Assembly: GCA_947462875.1 (NCBI GenBank) | Contig: CANHQJ010000014.1 | Span: forward strand, 1 to 64,000 | Reading direction: 5' to 3' | Length of the DNA stretch: 64,000 nt | Origin: Verrucomicrobiia bacterium | GTDB lineage: Bacteria > Verrucomicrobiota > Verrucomicrobiia > Verrucomicrobiales > Akkermansiaceae | Shown: one piece after another, positions 17,076 through 25,928 of the stretch | Numbering within the stretch: the stretch's first letter is position 1 | How the letters are laid out: each line of letters opens with the position of its first letter | Position numbers and translations under genes: made by a program | Notes under the pieces: generated by a model | What the model was told of the DNA's origin: nothing | The model's database searches: none | The model's input: only the letters and a program-made list of their open reading frames with translations

Positions 17076-18575
17076 ATGAAATCCTTGTATCTTTGCCTTG
17101 CCCTCACGGGAATCTCGTGGGCCCAGACGGCCACGACTCCGCCGCCCGCGCCCGCCACAGCTCCCGCTGGTGTGCCGACCACGGCGGAAATCTATCGCTC
17201 GGTGGTACGCATCGAGGTGGCCACGCAGGTGCCGAACTACTCCGCACCGTGGAATGCCGGGCGTTTCAGCGGCGGCATCGGCACGGGCTTTTTGATCGGG
17301 CCTAACAAATTCCTGACCAACGCCCACGTCGTCTCGAATGGCGAGCGTTTCCTCATCACCATTTACGGCTCGCCGGAAAAACATCAGGCCAAGGTGGACT
17401 TCATCGCGCACGACTGCGACCTGGCGATTCTTTCCGTGGAGGACTTTTCCCCTTTTGAAAAACTTCCCGTTTTTTCGATCGGTCAGGCCGTGCCGGAGCT
17501 GGAGTCTCAGGTGCGCGTCATCGGCTACCCCATCGGCGGCGAGCGGCTCTCGGTCACGCGCGGCGTGGTCTCGCGCATCGACTTCCAGCCCTACTCGCAT
17601 TCCCGTGCCGATTCGCACCTCATCGTGCAGATCGATGCCGCCATCAACCCCGGCAACTCCGGCGGGCCGGTGCTGCAGGATAATAAAGTGGTGGGCGTGG
17701 CGTTTCAGGGCCTGACCGAAGCCGACAACACCGGCTACATCATCCCCACGCCGGTGGTGAACCGGTTTCTCAAAGACGTGGAAGACGGTCGCTACGACGA
17801 ATACACCGATCTGGGCGTCACTGAATTTCCGCTGATCAATCCGGCCATGCGTCAGGCGCTGAAACTGCCCAACAACGGCCTCGGCGTGCTGGTCACCAAC
17901 GTCACTCCCACCAGCAGTTGCGATGGACAAATCAAGCCTGGCGATGTGCTGACCGGCATCGATGACCATCCGATCGATGCCAATGGCTCGATCCTGATCG
18001 AAGGCGAAAAGGTCAACATGCACGAGATCGTGGAGCGCAAATTCGCCGGAGACACGGTGAAACTGCGCGTGCTGCGCGGCGGCGAGGCCATGGAGATTCC
18101 GGTAACGCTGAAAACCCTGCCGCAATCGCGCATGTATGCGATCAGGTATGAGGAGAAACCGCGCTACGTCGTCTTTGCCGGGTTGGTATTCCAGCCGCTG
18201 GACACCAACCTTTTTGCCACCGCCTCGTTCCGCGATGTGACGGTGCGCCGCCTGTATTCCGAGTATGTCTCGAAAGGACTGTTCCAGGAATTCGAGGACA
18301 TTGTCATTCTCACGGATTTTCTCGCCGATGACCTCAACAGCAGCCTGCCGCCCTACAAGGGCAAGGTCGTGAAAGCGATCAACGGCACGGCGGTGAAGTC
18401 GCTCGATCAGGCGGAGCAGCTACTTTATCCGCAGAGCCCACCGGAAAATTTTGTCATCGAGCTCATGGGCGTGGATCGTCCGCTGGTGCTCCCCGCTTCC
18501 CAGATTAAGGCAGCCAATGATCGGGTGAGAAAAAACTACAACATCCCGCGCCTCAGCAACCTGAAAGCCCGCTAA
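17076..18575 (+). CDS. Secreted trypsin-like serine protease with PDZ region (HtrA/Deg-like)
   Basis: 499 aa with a signal peptide (MKSLYLCLALTGISWAQ) and a Pro/Ala-rich linker, so it is periplasmic or secreted. The trypsin-like domain holds the full triad: His84 (TNAHVV), Asp115 (DCDLAIL) and Ser195 (NPGNSGGPV). A PDZ domain follows (about residues 255-350; GLGVLVTNVTP, KPGDVLTGID) and a second, weaker PDZ-like region lies near the end (YKGKVVKAINGTAVKSLDQA). This is Deg/HtrA architecture, used for envelope protein quality control or regulated proteolysis. The next gene, 18 bases downstream, is a degenerate relative, and the prepilin-like cassette follows. Confidence 0.9.
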   Translation: MKSLYLCLALTGISWAQTATTPPPAPATAPAGVPTTAEIYRSVVRIEVATQVPNYSAPWNAGRFSGGIGTGFLIGPNKFLTNAHVVSNGERFLITIYGSPEKHQAKVDFIAHDCDLAILSVEDFSPFEKLPVFSIGQAVPELESQVRVIGYPIGGERLSVTRGVVSRIDFQPYSHSRADSHLIVQIDAAINPGNSGGPVLQDNKVVGVAFQGLTEADNTGYIIPTPVVNRFLKDVEDGRYDEYTDLGVTEFPLINPAMRQALKLPNNGLGVLVTNVTPTSSCDGQIKPGDVLTGIDDHPIDANGSILIEGEKVNMHEIVERKFAGDTVKLRVLRGGEAMEIPVTLKTLPQSRMYAIRYEEKPRYVVFAGLVFQPLDTNLFATASFRDVTVRRLYSEYVSKGLFQEFEDIVILTDFLADDLNSSLPPYKGKVVKAINGTAVKSLDQAEQLLYPQSPPENFVIELMGVDRPLVLPASQIKAANDRVRKNYNIPRLSNLKAR

Positions 18576-18593
18576 CCCACCAGCCACTTGCTC

Positions 18594-20135
18594 ATGAAAC
18601 CGATCTATCTCCTGCCGCTGTTGTTGCTGGTTGCCTGCCAAAAGCCTGCCCCAACCCCGCCGCCCAGCAGCGCGGCTCCCGCCGCCACCGCGCCTGAAAC
18701 CAGCGCCGCGGCAGCCGTTGCCGATGCCAATCTCTCCGTCGTGCGCATCAATGCCACGCTGCAAAACTGGAACGTCGCCCAGCCTTGGGAAAAAAATCCG
18801 CCTCGCCGCCGTCGTTCGCTCGGCGCGCTCGTGGGCGAACGTGAGGTCATCACCACCGCGGAAATGGTGGCGGATGCCACCTTCGTGGAACTGGAATCCA
18901 CCGATGGCACCCGCCGCACGCGGGCCGAGGTCGCGAATGTGGACTACGAGGCCAATCTCGCGCTGCTGGAGCTGCCGGAGGGCGATGAGGCCAAGACGTT
19001 TTTCCAGAACATGAAAGTGCTGGAAATCGCACCCACGCCACCGCTGCGCGAAACCCTGGAAATCATCCAGGTCGAGGACAATGGCCAGAGCCTCGTCACC
19101 GCCGGGCAACTGCTCTCCGCGGACGTGCGCGCCACTTTCCTGCCGGGGCAGTTGTTTCTGACCTACCGCGTCAAGGCATCGATGCAGTCGTCCGCCTCCT
19201 CCTTCACCGTGCCCGTCTTCAATGAAGGAAAGCTCGCCGGCATCCTGAGTTCCTACGATAGCAAGGACCAGATCAGCGATGTCATCGCCACGCCGCTGAT
19301 CGCCCGCTTTCTGATGGAGTCGAAAAAGGAAACCTACCAGGGCTTCCCCAACCTCGGTGTGAACATCAATCCGACCGAGGACATTCATTTCCGCTCCTAT
19401 CTGAAAATTCCCGAGTCGGAAGGCGGCATCTACATCAGCAAGGTGCGCAAGGGCTCGGCAGCGGACACGGCCAAACTCCAACCCGGCGATGTGATTCTCG
19501 CCATCGATGGCAATCCGATCGATCGACGCGGCTATTACAAAGACCCCATCTACGGCGCCTTGCCGTGGGTGCAATTGGTGCGCGGGAACAAATCCGCGGG
19601 CGATGCCGTCACGCTCTCGCTCTGGCGCGAGGGCAAGGCGATGGAAGTCCCTGTCACCCTGACCCGTCAGGAAGAAAGCACTAGGCTGGTGCCGAACTAC
19701 CAATTCGGCGTTGCGCCGAATTTCCTGATCAAAGGCGGCATGATTTTCCAGGAGCTCACCCGCCCGCTGCTCGAAGCCTACGGCGAGGACTGGGAATCGC
19801 GCGCGCCGCTGAATTTCCTCGATGCCATGAGCAATCCGGAAGCCTATCAGGAACGCCACGACCGCATGATCTGCCTCACCGGCGTCATCCCCACCCAGGC
19901 CACCGTCGGCTATGAAGGTCTCCGCAACCTGATGATCAGCCGCGTGAACGGCAAACCCGTGCGCGACATGAAAGAGCTGATCGCCGCCTTCGGAGCCCTG
20001 CCCCTCAGTGCCAAGGCCCATTCGATCGAATTTCTCGATGAGTCCCTCGTCATCTACCTCGATGAAAAAATGTCCGATTTGATCGATGAAAATCTGCTGC
20101 AACGGGGTCTGCACCAGCTCTCACGGTCGGAATGA
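18594..20135 (+). CDS. HtrA-like pseudoprotease lipoprotein with PDZ domain
   Basis: 513 aa. The signal segment ends in lipobox LVAC (residues 12-15), then a long Pro/Ala/Ser linker. The fold follows the preceding protease, but each triad position appears lost: TTAEMV has Glu90 where the His belongs, YEANLALLEL lacks the Asp, and the serine motif region reads SASSFTVPV instead of GNSGGPV. The PDZ domain is kept (GGIYISKVRKGSAAD, LQPGDVILAIDGNPID), as is a second PDZ-like end. It is probably a membrane-tethered binding or regulatory subunit for the active protease. The ATG at 18594 is preferred to an in-frame TTG six bases earlier. The alignment was done by eye. Confidence 0.82.
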   Translation: MKPIYLLPLLLLVACQKPAPTPPPSSAAPAATAPETSAAAAVADANLSVVRINATLQNWNVAQPWEKNPPRRRRSLGALVGEREVITTAEMVADATFVELESTDGTRRTRAEVANVDYEANLALLELPEGDEAKTFFQNMKVLEIAPTPPLRETLEIIQVEDNGQSLVTAGQLLSADVRATFLPGQLFLTYRVKASMQSSASSFTVPVFNEGKLAGILSSYDSKDQISDVIATPLIARFLMESKKETYQGFPNLGVNINPTEDIHFRSYLKIPESEGGIYISKVRKGSAADTAKLQPGDVILAIDGNPIDRRGYYKDPIYGALPWVQLVRGNKSAGDAVTLSLWREGKAMEVPVTLTRQEESTRLVPNYQFGVAPNFLIKGGMIFQELTRPLLEAYGEDWESRAPLNFLDAMSNPEAYQERHDRMICLTGVIPTQATVGYEGLRNLMISRVNGKPVRDMKELIAAFGALPLSAKAHSIEFLDESLVIYLDEKMSDLIDENLLQRGLHQLSRSE

Positions 20136-20225
20136 CCGTTCCTGACCGTCTCGCCAAGGTCCCCTGTGACGAGGTAGTCACAAAATTGAAATGGCATAGC
20201 TTTCTCTCTCGTATTTACATCGTGC

Positions 20226-20241
20226 TGGCATTAATCTTGCT
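20226..20241 (+). promoter_or_regulatory. Candidate sigma-54 (-24/-12) promoter before the prepilin-like cassette
   Basis: TGGCATTAATCTTGCT matches the sigma-54 consensus TGGCA-N6-TTGCW, with GG and GC ten bases apart. The predicted start near 20252 is only about 8-11 bases before the ATG at 20260/20263, leaving a very short leader, which weakens the case. A sigma-70-like TTGAAA lies about 45 bases upstream. Confidence 0.35.
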
Positions 20242-20259
20242 GCAACCACGATCGTTCCC

Positions 20260-20949
20260 ATGATGCAATCCGCTTTCAGTCATCCGCTCCTCTCGCGCCA
20301 GCGGGCGAAGTCGCAGTCCCGCGCGCGGGGCTTTTCGCTGACGGAATTGCTGGTGGTGATGGTGATCCTGATGATTCTGTTAGTGGCTGCCGCTCCCGTG
20401 TTCATGAAATCCAGCCAGCGCGCGCGCCAAAGCGCCCGCGAGATGGTGAAGGGCCACCTGCAACGGGCCCGCTCGCACGCGATTGCCACCGGCGTCGCCA
20501 CCGCCGTCATTGTGCCGGACTACAGCGCAGGCAATGATCTCGGCGGGAAAATGCTCGGCATCGCCGAGGTGAACTGGGTGGCCACGCCGAATGCCAGCGG
20601 CGGCGCCTACCAAATCTCCAAGATGCTACAACGCTGGGAATCCCTGCCCGGCAGCATGTTGGTCCTCTCGCAAGCCTCGACCCGACACCCGCGCACCACC
20701 ATCATGGAGCAGTCACTGCGTTCTCCCATGACCATGGCGGGAAAGGCCATCACCGGGGCCGTGATCGTTTTTTCCCCCACCGGCCAGATCATTTCACCGG
20801 CCGACGGCGCGATGGAGATCGTGCTCGGTCAAGGCAACGTCAGAGCCGGCCAGGTCACCGCCACGGAAAAATCCGGCAATCGGATCTCCTACGACCTCCT
20901 GCAAATCAACCGGCTCACCGGCCGCACCCGGCAAATCGATCCACCATGA
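20260..20949 (+). CDS. Verru_Chthon cassette protein D-like prepilin-type protein
   Basis: 229 aa with a type IV prepilin N-terminus: a basic leader, then the cleavage and methylation motif RARG|FSLTELLVVMVI and one hydrophobic helix (about residues 25-47). Length and position match the D member of the Verru_Chthon cassette, a four-gene group of pseudopilin-like proteins known from Verrucomicrobia by family models; the letter is assigned from memory of sizes. It is probably processed by a prepilin peptidase (not in the window) and built into a type II/IV-like pseudopilus. Its stop overlaps the next start by four bases. Confidence 0.82.
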   Translation: MMQSAFSHPLLSRQRAKSQSRARGFSLTELLVVMVILMILLVAAAPVFMKSSQRARQSAREMVKGHLQRARSHAIATGVATAVIVPDYSAGNDLGGKMLGIAEVNWVATPNASGGAYQISKMLQRWESLPGSMLVLSQASTRHPRTTIMEQSLRSPMTMAGKAITGAVIVFSPTGQIISPADGAMEIVLGQGNVRAGQVTATEKSGNRISYDLLQINRLTGRTRQIDPP

Positions 20950-21482
20950 ACCTCCGCTCGTTTCGTCGTTTCCTGAAACGCCATCGCGGTCTCACGCTGA
21001 TGGAGGCCGTCGTGGCGCTCGGTGTGATCGCGGTCGCCGTGCCCCTGATTCTTTCCGCCACAGCTGTCAGCACCCGCACCCGCATGAATGCGGAAACGGA
21101 TACCCGCTCCGCCTGGCTGGCCCGCACCGTGCAGCAGGAACTCACCTCGGCCTGGCGCGATCTGCCCAGCCCGCTGTTCCCTGTGAAGCCCACGTTTCCC
21201 AACCTCGGCTCCCCCACCGCTCCGGAGGTGCTGCTCTTCGATGCCGATGGCCAATTCCTCGCCCGCGGCACAGCCGATGATTTCCTCAACGGCGTGCGCA
21301 ACAACCGCGCGGTCTATCTTGTCAGTCTTCATGCGCAGAAACAAAATCCCGCGAACCTCACCAGCAACGAGGACCTTCTCTCGCGCGTGCAGATCACCGT
21401 CGCCCACCCCGCGCAGGGACCACGGCCCAAACGTGTCTCCATTACCTACACGGTCCTCATCCCGCGCCAAACATCCCCATGA
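20946..21482 (+). CDS. Verru_Chthon cassette protein B-like prepilin-type protein
   Basis: 178 aa. The prepilin motif is RHRG|LTLMEAVVALGVI, with the conserved Glu at mature position 5, then a hydrophobic helix. The globular part (VQQELTSAWRDLPSPLFP) resembles GspI/PilV-type minor pseudopilins. ATGA overlaps join it to both neighbours, so the four proteins are probably made together in fixed ratio. The family has no established function. Confidence 0.8.
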   Translation: MNLRSFRRFLKRHRGLTLMEAVVALGVIAVAVPLILSATAVSTRTRMNAETDTRSAWLARTVQQELTSAWRDLPSPLFPVKPTFPNLGSPTAPEVLLFDADGQFLARGTADDFLNGVRNNRAVYLVSLHAQKQNPANLTSNEDLLSRVQITVAHPAQGPRPKRVSITYTVLIPRQTSP

Positions 21483-22225
21483 ACCGCCCTCGCCGCATGC
21501 CTGTCGCTGCCACGCGCCGCTTGTCCGGCGCGGCGGGATTTTCGTTGGTGGAGCTGCTCACCGCCATGGCCGTGACCTCGCTGATGATGTTCGCCCTGCT
21601 CAGCATGGTCGGGCAGTCCAGCACCAACTACCGCATTTCCCAGCGCAAGGTAAGTGCGGTTGCCGATAGCCGCGCGCTGTTCCATTTCATCGAGAACGAT
21701 CTGTCCTCCCGCGTGGGAGATACGAAATTTTTCCTCCGCACCAATCCCGCGAACCACTCCGAATTCGCCTTCATCCGCACGCGCGACGCGCAGGACAGCA
21801 ATGCCACCGGCGACCTCTCCGCCTGCGTGTACTACGTGGCATTCAGCAACGATGATGTCAATAGCGGCTCGCCGAAACTCTATCGCCGCACCCTCGATGG
21901 ACCCACCACCCAGGTGCTGCTCGAAGCCGGAAATGCCGCGACTTTCCCCGCCACCGATCCCACCATCGATGACCCCATCACCTACAACATCGTGCGCTTC
22001 GAAATCCGCGCCCAGCGCCGCGCTGCCGACGGGAGCTGGCAACCGTGGATCGAGACCTCCGGCACCGCGCCCGAGCTGCTCGAAATCACCATCGATCTCA
22101 CCGATGATTTTTCCGCCCAGCGCCTCACCCAGGAAGCCCAGTGGCTCGCGCTGGCCAATGAAACCAACCCTCAACGCCGCGAAACGGTGCGCCGCCACAC
22201 ACACCGCATCACACTGAACCCATGA
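21479..22225 (+). CDS. Verru_Chthon cassette protein C-like prepilin-type protein
   Basis: 248 aa. Prepilin motif GAAG|FSLVELLTAMAVTSLMM, then a globular domain with features of GspJ/PilW-like minor pseudopilins (VADSRALFHFIENDLSSR, ALANETNPQRRETVRRHTHRI). It overlaps cassette B by four bases and cassette A by four bases. In type II secretion the I-J-K minor pseudopilins cap the pseudopilus; this order (B-like, C-like, large A-like) parallels gspI-gspJ-gspK. Confidence 0.8.
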   Translation: MNRPRRMPVAATRRLSGAAGFSLVELLTAMAVTSLMMFALLSMVGQSSTNYRISQRKVSAVADSRALFHFIENDLSSRVGDTKFFLRTNPANHSEFAFIRTRDAQDSNATGDLSACVYYVAFSNDDVNSGSPKLYRRTLDGPTTQVLLEAGNAATFPATDPTIDDPITYNIVRFEIRAQRRAADGSWQPWIETSGTAPELLEITIDLTDDFSAQRLTQEAQWLALANETNPQRRETVRRHTHRITLNP

Positions 22226-24786
22226 GGATTCCCCCATCACACGCCGCCGCTCATCGACGACAGGGTTTCGCCCTGCCGATGACCATCATGGCCATCGCCG
22301 GCATGATGTTGCTGCTCATCGGCCTGCTTTCCGTTGTCACTCTGGAACGCAAGACCGCCCGCTCCTATTCCGATCAGACACGCGCGGAAATGGCCGTGGA
22401 GAGCGGCCTCGCCGATGCCATCGCCACCATCAGCCCGGTTGCCAGCCGCGATGACACGTTGGTCTTCCGCCTCGATGACCCCGTCACCCCGCTCATCCCC
22501 GCCACAGCCACGCAGCCCTCGCGTGAGCAGTTTTTTACGTTTGGCGCGTTATATGATACGGGCAAAAAATCCTGGCGCGTGCTTCCGTTCGTCAGCGGCC
22601 TGACAGAGGTTCCCGGTGGCGCTTCTGTCATCGACGGCACCGCCCTGAGCAATCAATTGCGCGCCATCGCCGCCGAGCCATTGATGCCGCTGGGCAATTA
22701 CGATCGCCATGTGCCGCGCGCGACCTGGGTCAATGTCCCCGCCGCCGATGCCCCCTACACCATGCGCTACGCCTGGTGGGTCGAGGATCTGGGCGGTCGG
22801 CTCGATGGGGCGAATGCCGGAGCGGATCCCCGCACCCTGGGACAATCCCCCCGCGAAATCAGCTACCATACCATCTTCAGCCCCACCTCCGATACCGTAA
22901 CGCCGGGACCGCAGGACAAATTGATCGCCCAACGCGAAAAACTGCGCAGCGCCGCCAGCATTCGCCCGCTCCTCGGCGAAGCCGATGCGCTCAAGATCGA
23001 GCCTTTCCTCACCTACCAGCTTCCCAAGACCGCGCCCATCGTCCCGCTCATCCCGCACGGCTTCGGGTATCCCGATGCCGGGCAACCGGCCAAAAACCTC
23101 ACCGACCTCATCGCGCAGAAAAACGTCAACGAGATCGCCACGCACATCGATCGCAACCTGCCGCAATTCCAGAACCGCAGAGGCGGCTTCCCCGCTGCCG
23201 AAAACTACACCAAGACCATCGCCGCCAGCATCATCGACTATGCCGATGCCGATAGCGATGCCACCATCGGCACCGGCTTCCGCGGCGTGGACAGCTATCC
23301 TTTCGTCAACGAACTGTTCGACCGCTACGAATGGACCGGTTCCACCAACACCACCCTGACCATCCGCGTCAGCACCTACCTCGAGCTGTGGAATCCGTCC
23401 AACCAGACCATCAGCGGCACCATGCAATTCGAAAACATCAATCTTCACAAAATCCGCATCCCGCCCGCCGCCGAGCACACCTTTGCCGCTGTCACCTTTC
23501 CGCCGCAGCAAGTCACGATTGCTCCGAACGGCTTCGCCGTGATCTTCTGCGGCAACAACGACTACACCTTCCCGCTCGGGGCCTTTCCGCCGAGCACCCT
23601 GGATTTCCCCAGCCCCGACACCAGAACCAGCAGCTACCGCCTGCGCTGGAACGGCGCCATCGTCGACTGGGCACGTGGCGGCGTGACGCGCACCTCCGGC
23701 ACGCTCCAGGCCGGCGCTTCCCGTGCCAAGTGGAAAGGAAACGCCTCGCCCGCCCACGATCACAGCATCGGCCAGCACGGCGATCCGCGCGCCTCCTATT
23801 ACATCAACGCCTCCATTTTCCCTAACAACTACGATGCCAATAGTAATTGGGGCGGCAGGGCGCTGAAGCCCACGATCTCCAACACCAACTTCCGCGAGGT
23901 GCGCATCATCCGCTGGCCGGACCGCGGACCGGAGTCCCGGACCGGCACCGTCGCCGGATCGGACTCCCGCCTGCCCACCGCGCTCGCCCTGCCCGCGAAC
24001 GAACCCACCAGGGCACCCGCCTTCATCGCCAACCGTCCCATGCTCTCGCTGGCGGAGATGGGAAATGTCTTCGACCCCGCGCAGTGGAGCGCCGTGGAGA
24101 CGCTGGGCACGCCCTCCGCCAACGCGGGCGGCGGCTTCACCCTCGCCATAGGCAGACCGGAATATGCGGTATTCGATCGCGACGGCCAACGCGCGGCACA
24201 GTTGCTCGATCTTTTCACCCTCACACCGAACAACACCATCCCGCCCACCGCGCGCGTGAATCTCAACACCGCCCCGCGCGAGGTGCTGCGCAGCCTGATC
24301 GCGGGACAGGCCCTTACCAACGATCCGGCCCAGGGCACACTCTATCCGCCCAAGGACAGCAACGTCGGCGATCGCTTTGCGGATGCCGTCATCGCCAGCC
24401 GCAGTCGCGCACCGCTGCGCGGACTCTCCGACCTGAATCTCATCCGCAGAAACCCCGCTGCCGCCCGGAACTACGCCAATCCCGCACCTGATACCGATCC
24501 CTTTTTCGGCAGCCCCTTGCAATACCCCGCCGCCAATCGCCCGGGTGACACCTGGGACGATGCCGGGCGCGAGGAACTGTTCCAGCGCGTGAGCAATCTG
24601 GTCAGCTTCCAGAGCAAGACATTCCGCATCGTCGTCGCCGGCCAGGTGCTGGACCAAAGCGGCACCATCATCGGCCGCCGCAACCGCGAATTCACGGTGG
24701 AAATTTCCCCCGCCCGCAATCCCGATGGCAGCATCATTCCCGGCAAGCCCCTGCAAATCCGCACTCTCAACGAGCGCAGTCTCTGA
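22222..24786 (+). CDS. Verru_Chthon cassette protein A-like large pseudopilin/GspK-like protein
   Basis: 854 aa. The N-terminus HRRQGFALPMTIMAIAGMML is prepilin-like, with a hydrophobic helix, and continues KTARSYSDQTRAEMAVESGL, as in PilX/GspK proteins. The very large middle part is rich in polar and aromatic residues and has no clear motif. The C-terminal third contains helix-hairpin-like segments as in GspK (ARVNLNTAPREVLRSLIAGQ, RSRAPLRGLSDLNLIRR), where an N-x-N-T-A motif is typical. It is much longer than GspK (about 330 aa). Last gene of the cassette. Confidence 0.8.
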   Translation: MRIPPSHAAAHRRQGFALPMTIMAIAGMMLLLIGLLSVVTLERKTARSYSDQTRAEMAVESGLADAIATISPVASRDDTLVFRLDDPVTPLIPATATQPSREQFFTFGALYDTGKKSWRVLPFVSGLTEVPGGASVIDGTALSNQLRAIAAEPLMPLGNYDRHVPRATWVNVPAADAPYTMRYAWWVEDLGGRLDGANAGADPRTLGQSPREISYHTIFSPTSDTVTPGPQDKLIAQREKLRSAASIRPLLGEADALKIEPFLTYQLPKTAPIVPLIPHGFGYPDAGQPAKNLTDLIAQKNVNEIATHIDRNLPQFQNRRGGFPAAENYTKTIAASIIDYADADSDATIGTGFRGVDSYPFVNELFDRYEWTGSTNTTLTIRVSTYLELWNPSNQTISGTMQFENINLHKIRIPPAAEHTFAAVTFPPQQVTIAPNGFAVIFCGNNDYTFPLGAFPPSTLDFPSPDTRTSSYRLRWNGAIVDWARGGVTRTSGTLQAGASRAKWKGNASPAHDHSIGQHGDPRASYYINASIFPNNYDANSNWGGRALKPTISNTNFREVRIIRWPDRGPESRTGTVAGSDSRLPTALALPANEPTRAPAFIANRPMLSLAEMGNVFDPAQWSAVETLGTPSANAGGGFTLAIGRPEYAVFDRDGQRAAQLLDLFTLTPNNTIPPTARVNLNTAPREVLRSLIAGQALTNDPAQGTLYPPKDSNVGDRFADAVIASRSRAPLRGLSDLNLIRRNPAAARNYANPAPDTDPFFGSPLQYPAANRPGDTWDDAGREELFQRVSNLVSFQSKTFRIVVAGQVLDQSGTIIGRRNREFTVEISPARNPDGSIIPGKPLQIRTLNERSL

Positions 24787-24820
24787 CGTTTTCCAAAATC
24801 ACACGCGTTGGATTTGCGAA

Positions 24821-24851
24821 TTGACTTCTGCCCCCCGCAAGGGACTAATTG
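24821..24851 (+). promoter_or_regulatory. Candidate promoter for the regulator gene at 24858
   Basis: TTGACT (24821-24826) is followed after 17-19 bases by ACTAAT/TAATTG. The predicted start would be at or just before the ATG, so the transcript may be leaderless. Confidence 0.35.
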
Positions 24852-24857
24852 CAAAAC

Positions 24858-25928
24858 ATGCAAGCGTTCCAACTGCAGTCCGCCATCGAACAGGTCGCCG
24901 ATTATCTGAGCAAAAAAATCAACGCGGGCGAATGGCGCGACGACATGCCCGGCGCACAGTCCCTCGCGGCGCAGCTGGGCGTCAACCACAAGACCGTGGA
25001 TGGGGCGATCGCTTTGTTGGAGCGGCAGGGTTTGCTCGAAGGACAAGGACCGCGCCGCAGGAAAAAAATTGCCGTTCTTCACAAACAAACCTACAGGCGC
25101 TCGCTCACCATCGCCATTCTCACAAGCGATCTGGTGGACTTCCGGCTCGACTATATGGTCGAACTGCAACACGAACTGGCCGCGTCAGGACACGCCGTGA
25201 CACACGTGACGCGCTCGTTCACGGAACTGAGCCTCGATCCGAAACGCATCGCGCGCATGGTCAAACAAACCAAGGCTGATGCGTGGATCATCCTCGCGGG
25301 ATCGCGGGAAATCCTCGAATGGTTTTGCGGGCATCACACCCCGGCCTTTGCCTTGTTTGGCCGCAGGCGCGGCCTGCGCCTCGCTGCTGCAGGTCCTAAC
25401 AAACCGCCGGCGCTCGCTGCAGCGACACGCACACTGATGGATCTGGGTCATCGCCGCATTTCCTTGTTAGCCCGGAAACGCCGTCGTCTGCCCGAACCGG
25501 GCGCCCCGGAAAAAGCCTTTCTTGATGCGTTGGAGGCCCACGGAATCGAGCCCAGTCCTTTCCATCTACCCGATTGGGAGGAAACGGTGGAAGGCTACCA
25601 CCACTGCCTGGAAACCCTGTTCCGCTACACGCCGCCCACCGCCCTGATCATTGATGAAATGCCATTTTTTGTCGCCACCATGCAGTTTCTCTCGGATCAT
25701 CAATTGCGTGTCCCGCAGGATGTGTCGATCATCTGCACCGATTCGGATCCGGCGTTCGACTGGTGCCACACCACGATCGCGCACCTGCATTGGAAAAGCC
25801 GCCCCATCGTGATGCGCATCGTGCGCTGGGCGAAACAGATCAGCCAACACAAAACCGATATCAAACAGACCGATACTCCCTGCCATTTCATCCCCGGTGC
25901 CACCATCGGCCCCGCGGTCAAACCATGA
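24858..25928 (+). CDS. GntR-type DNA-binding / LacI-type sensor transcriptional regulator
   Basis: 356 aa. The N-terminal winged helix (about residues 8-75: VADYLSKKINAGEWRDDMPG, LAAQLGVNHKTVDGAIALLE) is GntR-like. The C-terminal part resembles the periplasmic-binding-protein sugar-sensor domain of LacI/GalR regulators (TLMDLGHRRISLLARK, PQDVSIICTDSDP). GntR head plus LacI body is the AraR-like arrangement often linked to carbohydrate use. The ligand is unknown. The ATG at 24858 is preferred to a TTG nine bases earlier. It overlaps the DUF3445 gene by four bases. Confidence 0.83.
   Translation: MQAFQLQSAIEQVADYLSKKINAGEWRDDMPGAQSLAAQLGVNHKTVDGAIALLERQGLLEGQGPRRRKKIAVLHKQTYRRSLTIAILTSDLVDFRLDYMVELQHELAASGHAVTHVTRSFTELSLDPKRIARMVKQTKADAWIILAGSREILEWFCGHHTPAFALFGRRRGLRLAAAGPNKPPALAAATRTLMDLGHRRISLLARKRRRLPEPGAPEKAFLDALEAHGIEPSPFHLPDWEETVEGYHHCLETLFRYTPPTALIIDEMPFFVATMQFLSDHQLRVPQDVSIICTDSDPAFDWCHTTIAHLHWKSRPIVMRIVRWAKQISQHKTDIKQTDTPCHFIPGATIGPAVKP

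Noticed and set aside
22549-24756. Minus-strand open frame of 735 codons
   Set aside because: Antisense to the large cassette A gene, which has a prepilin signal and overlapping neighbours.
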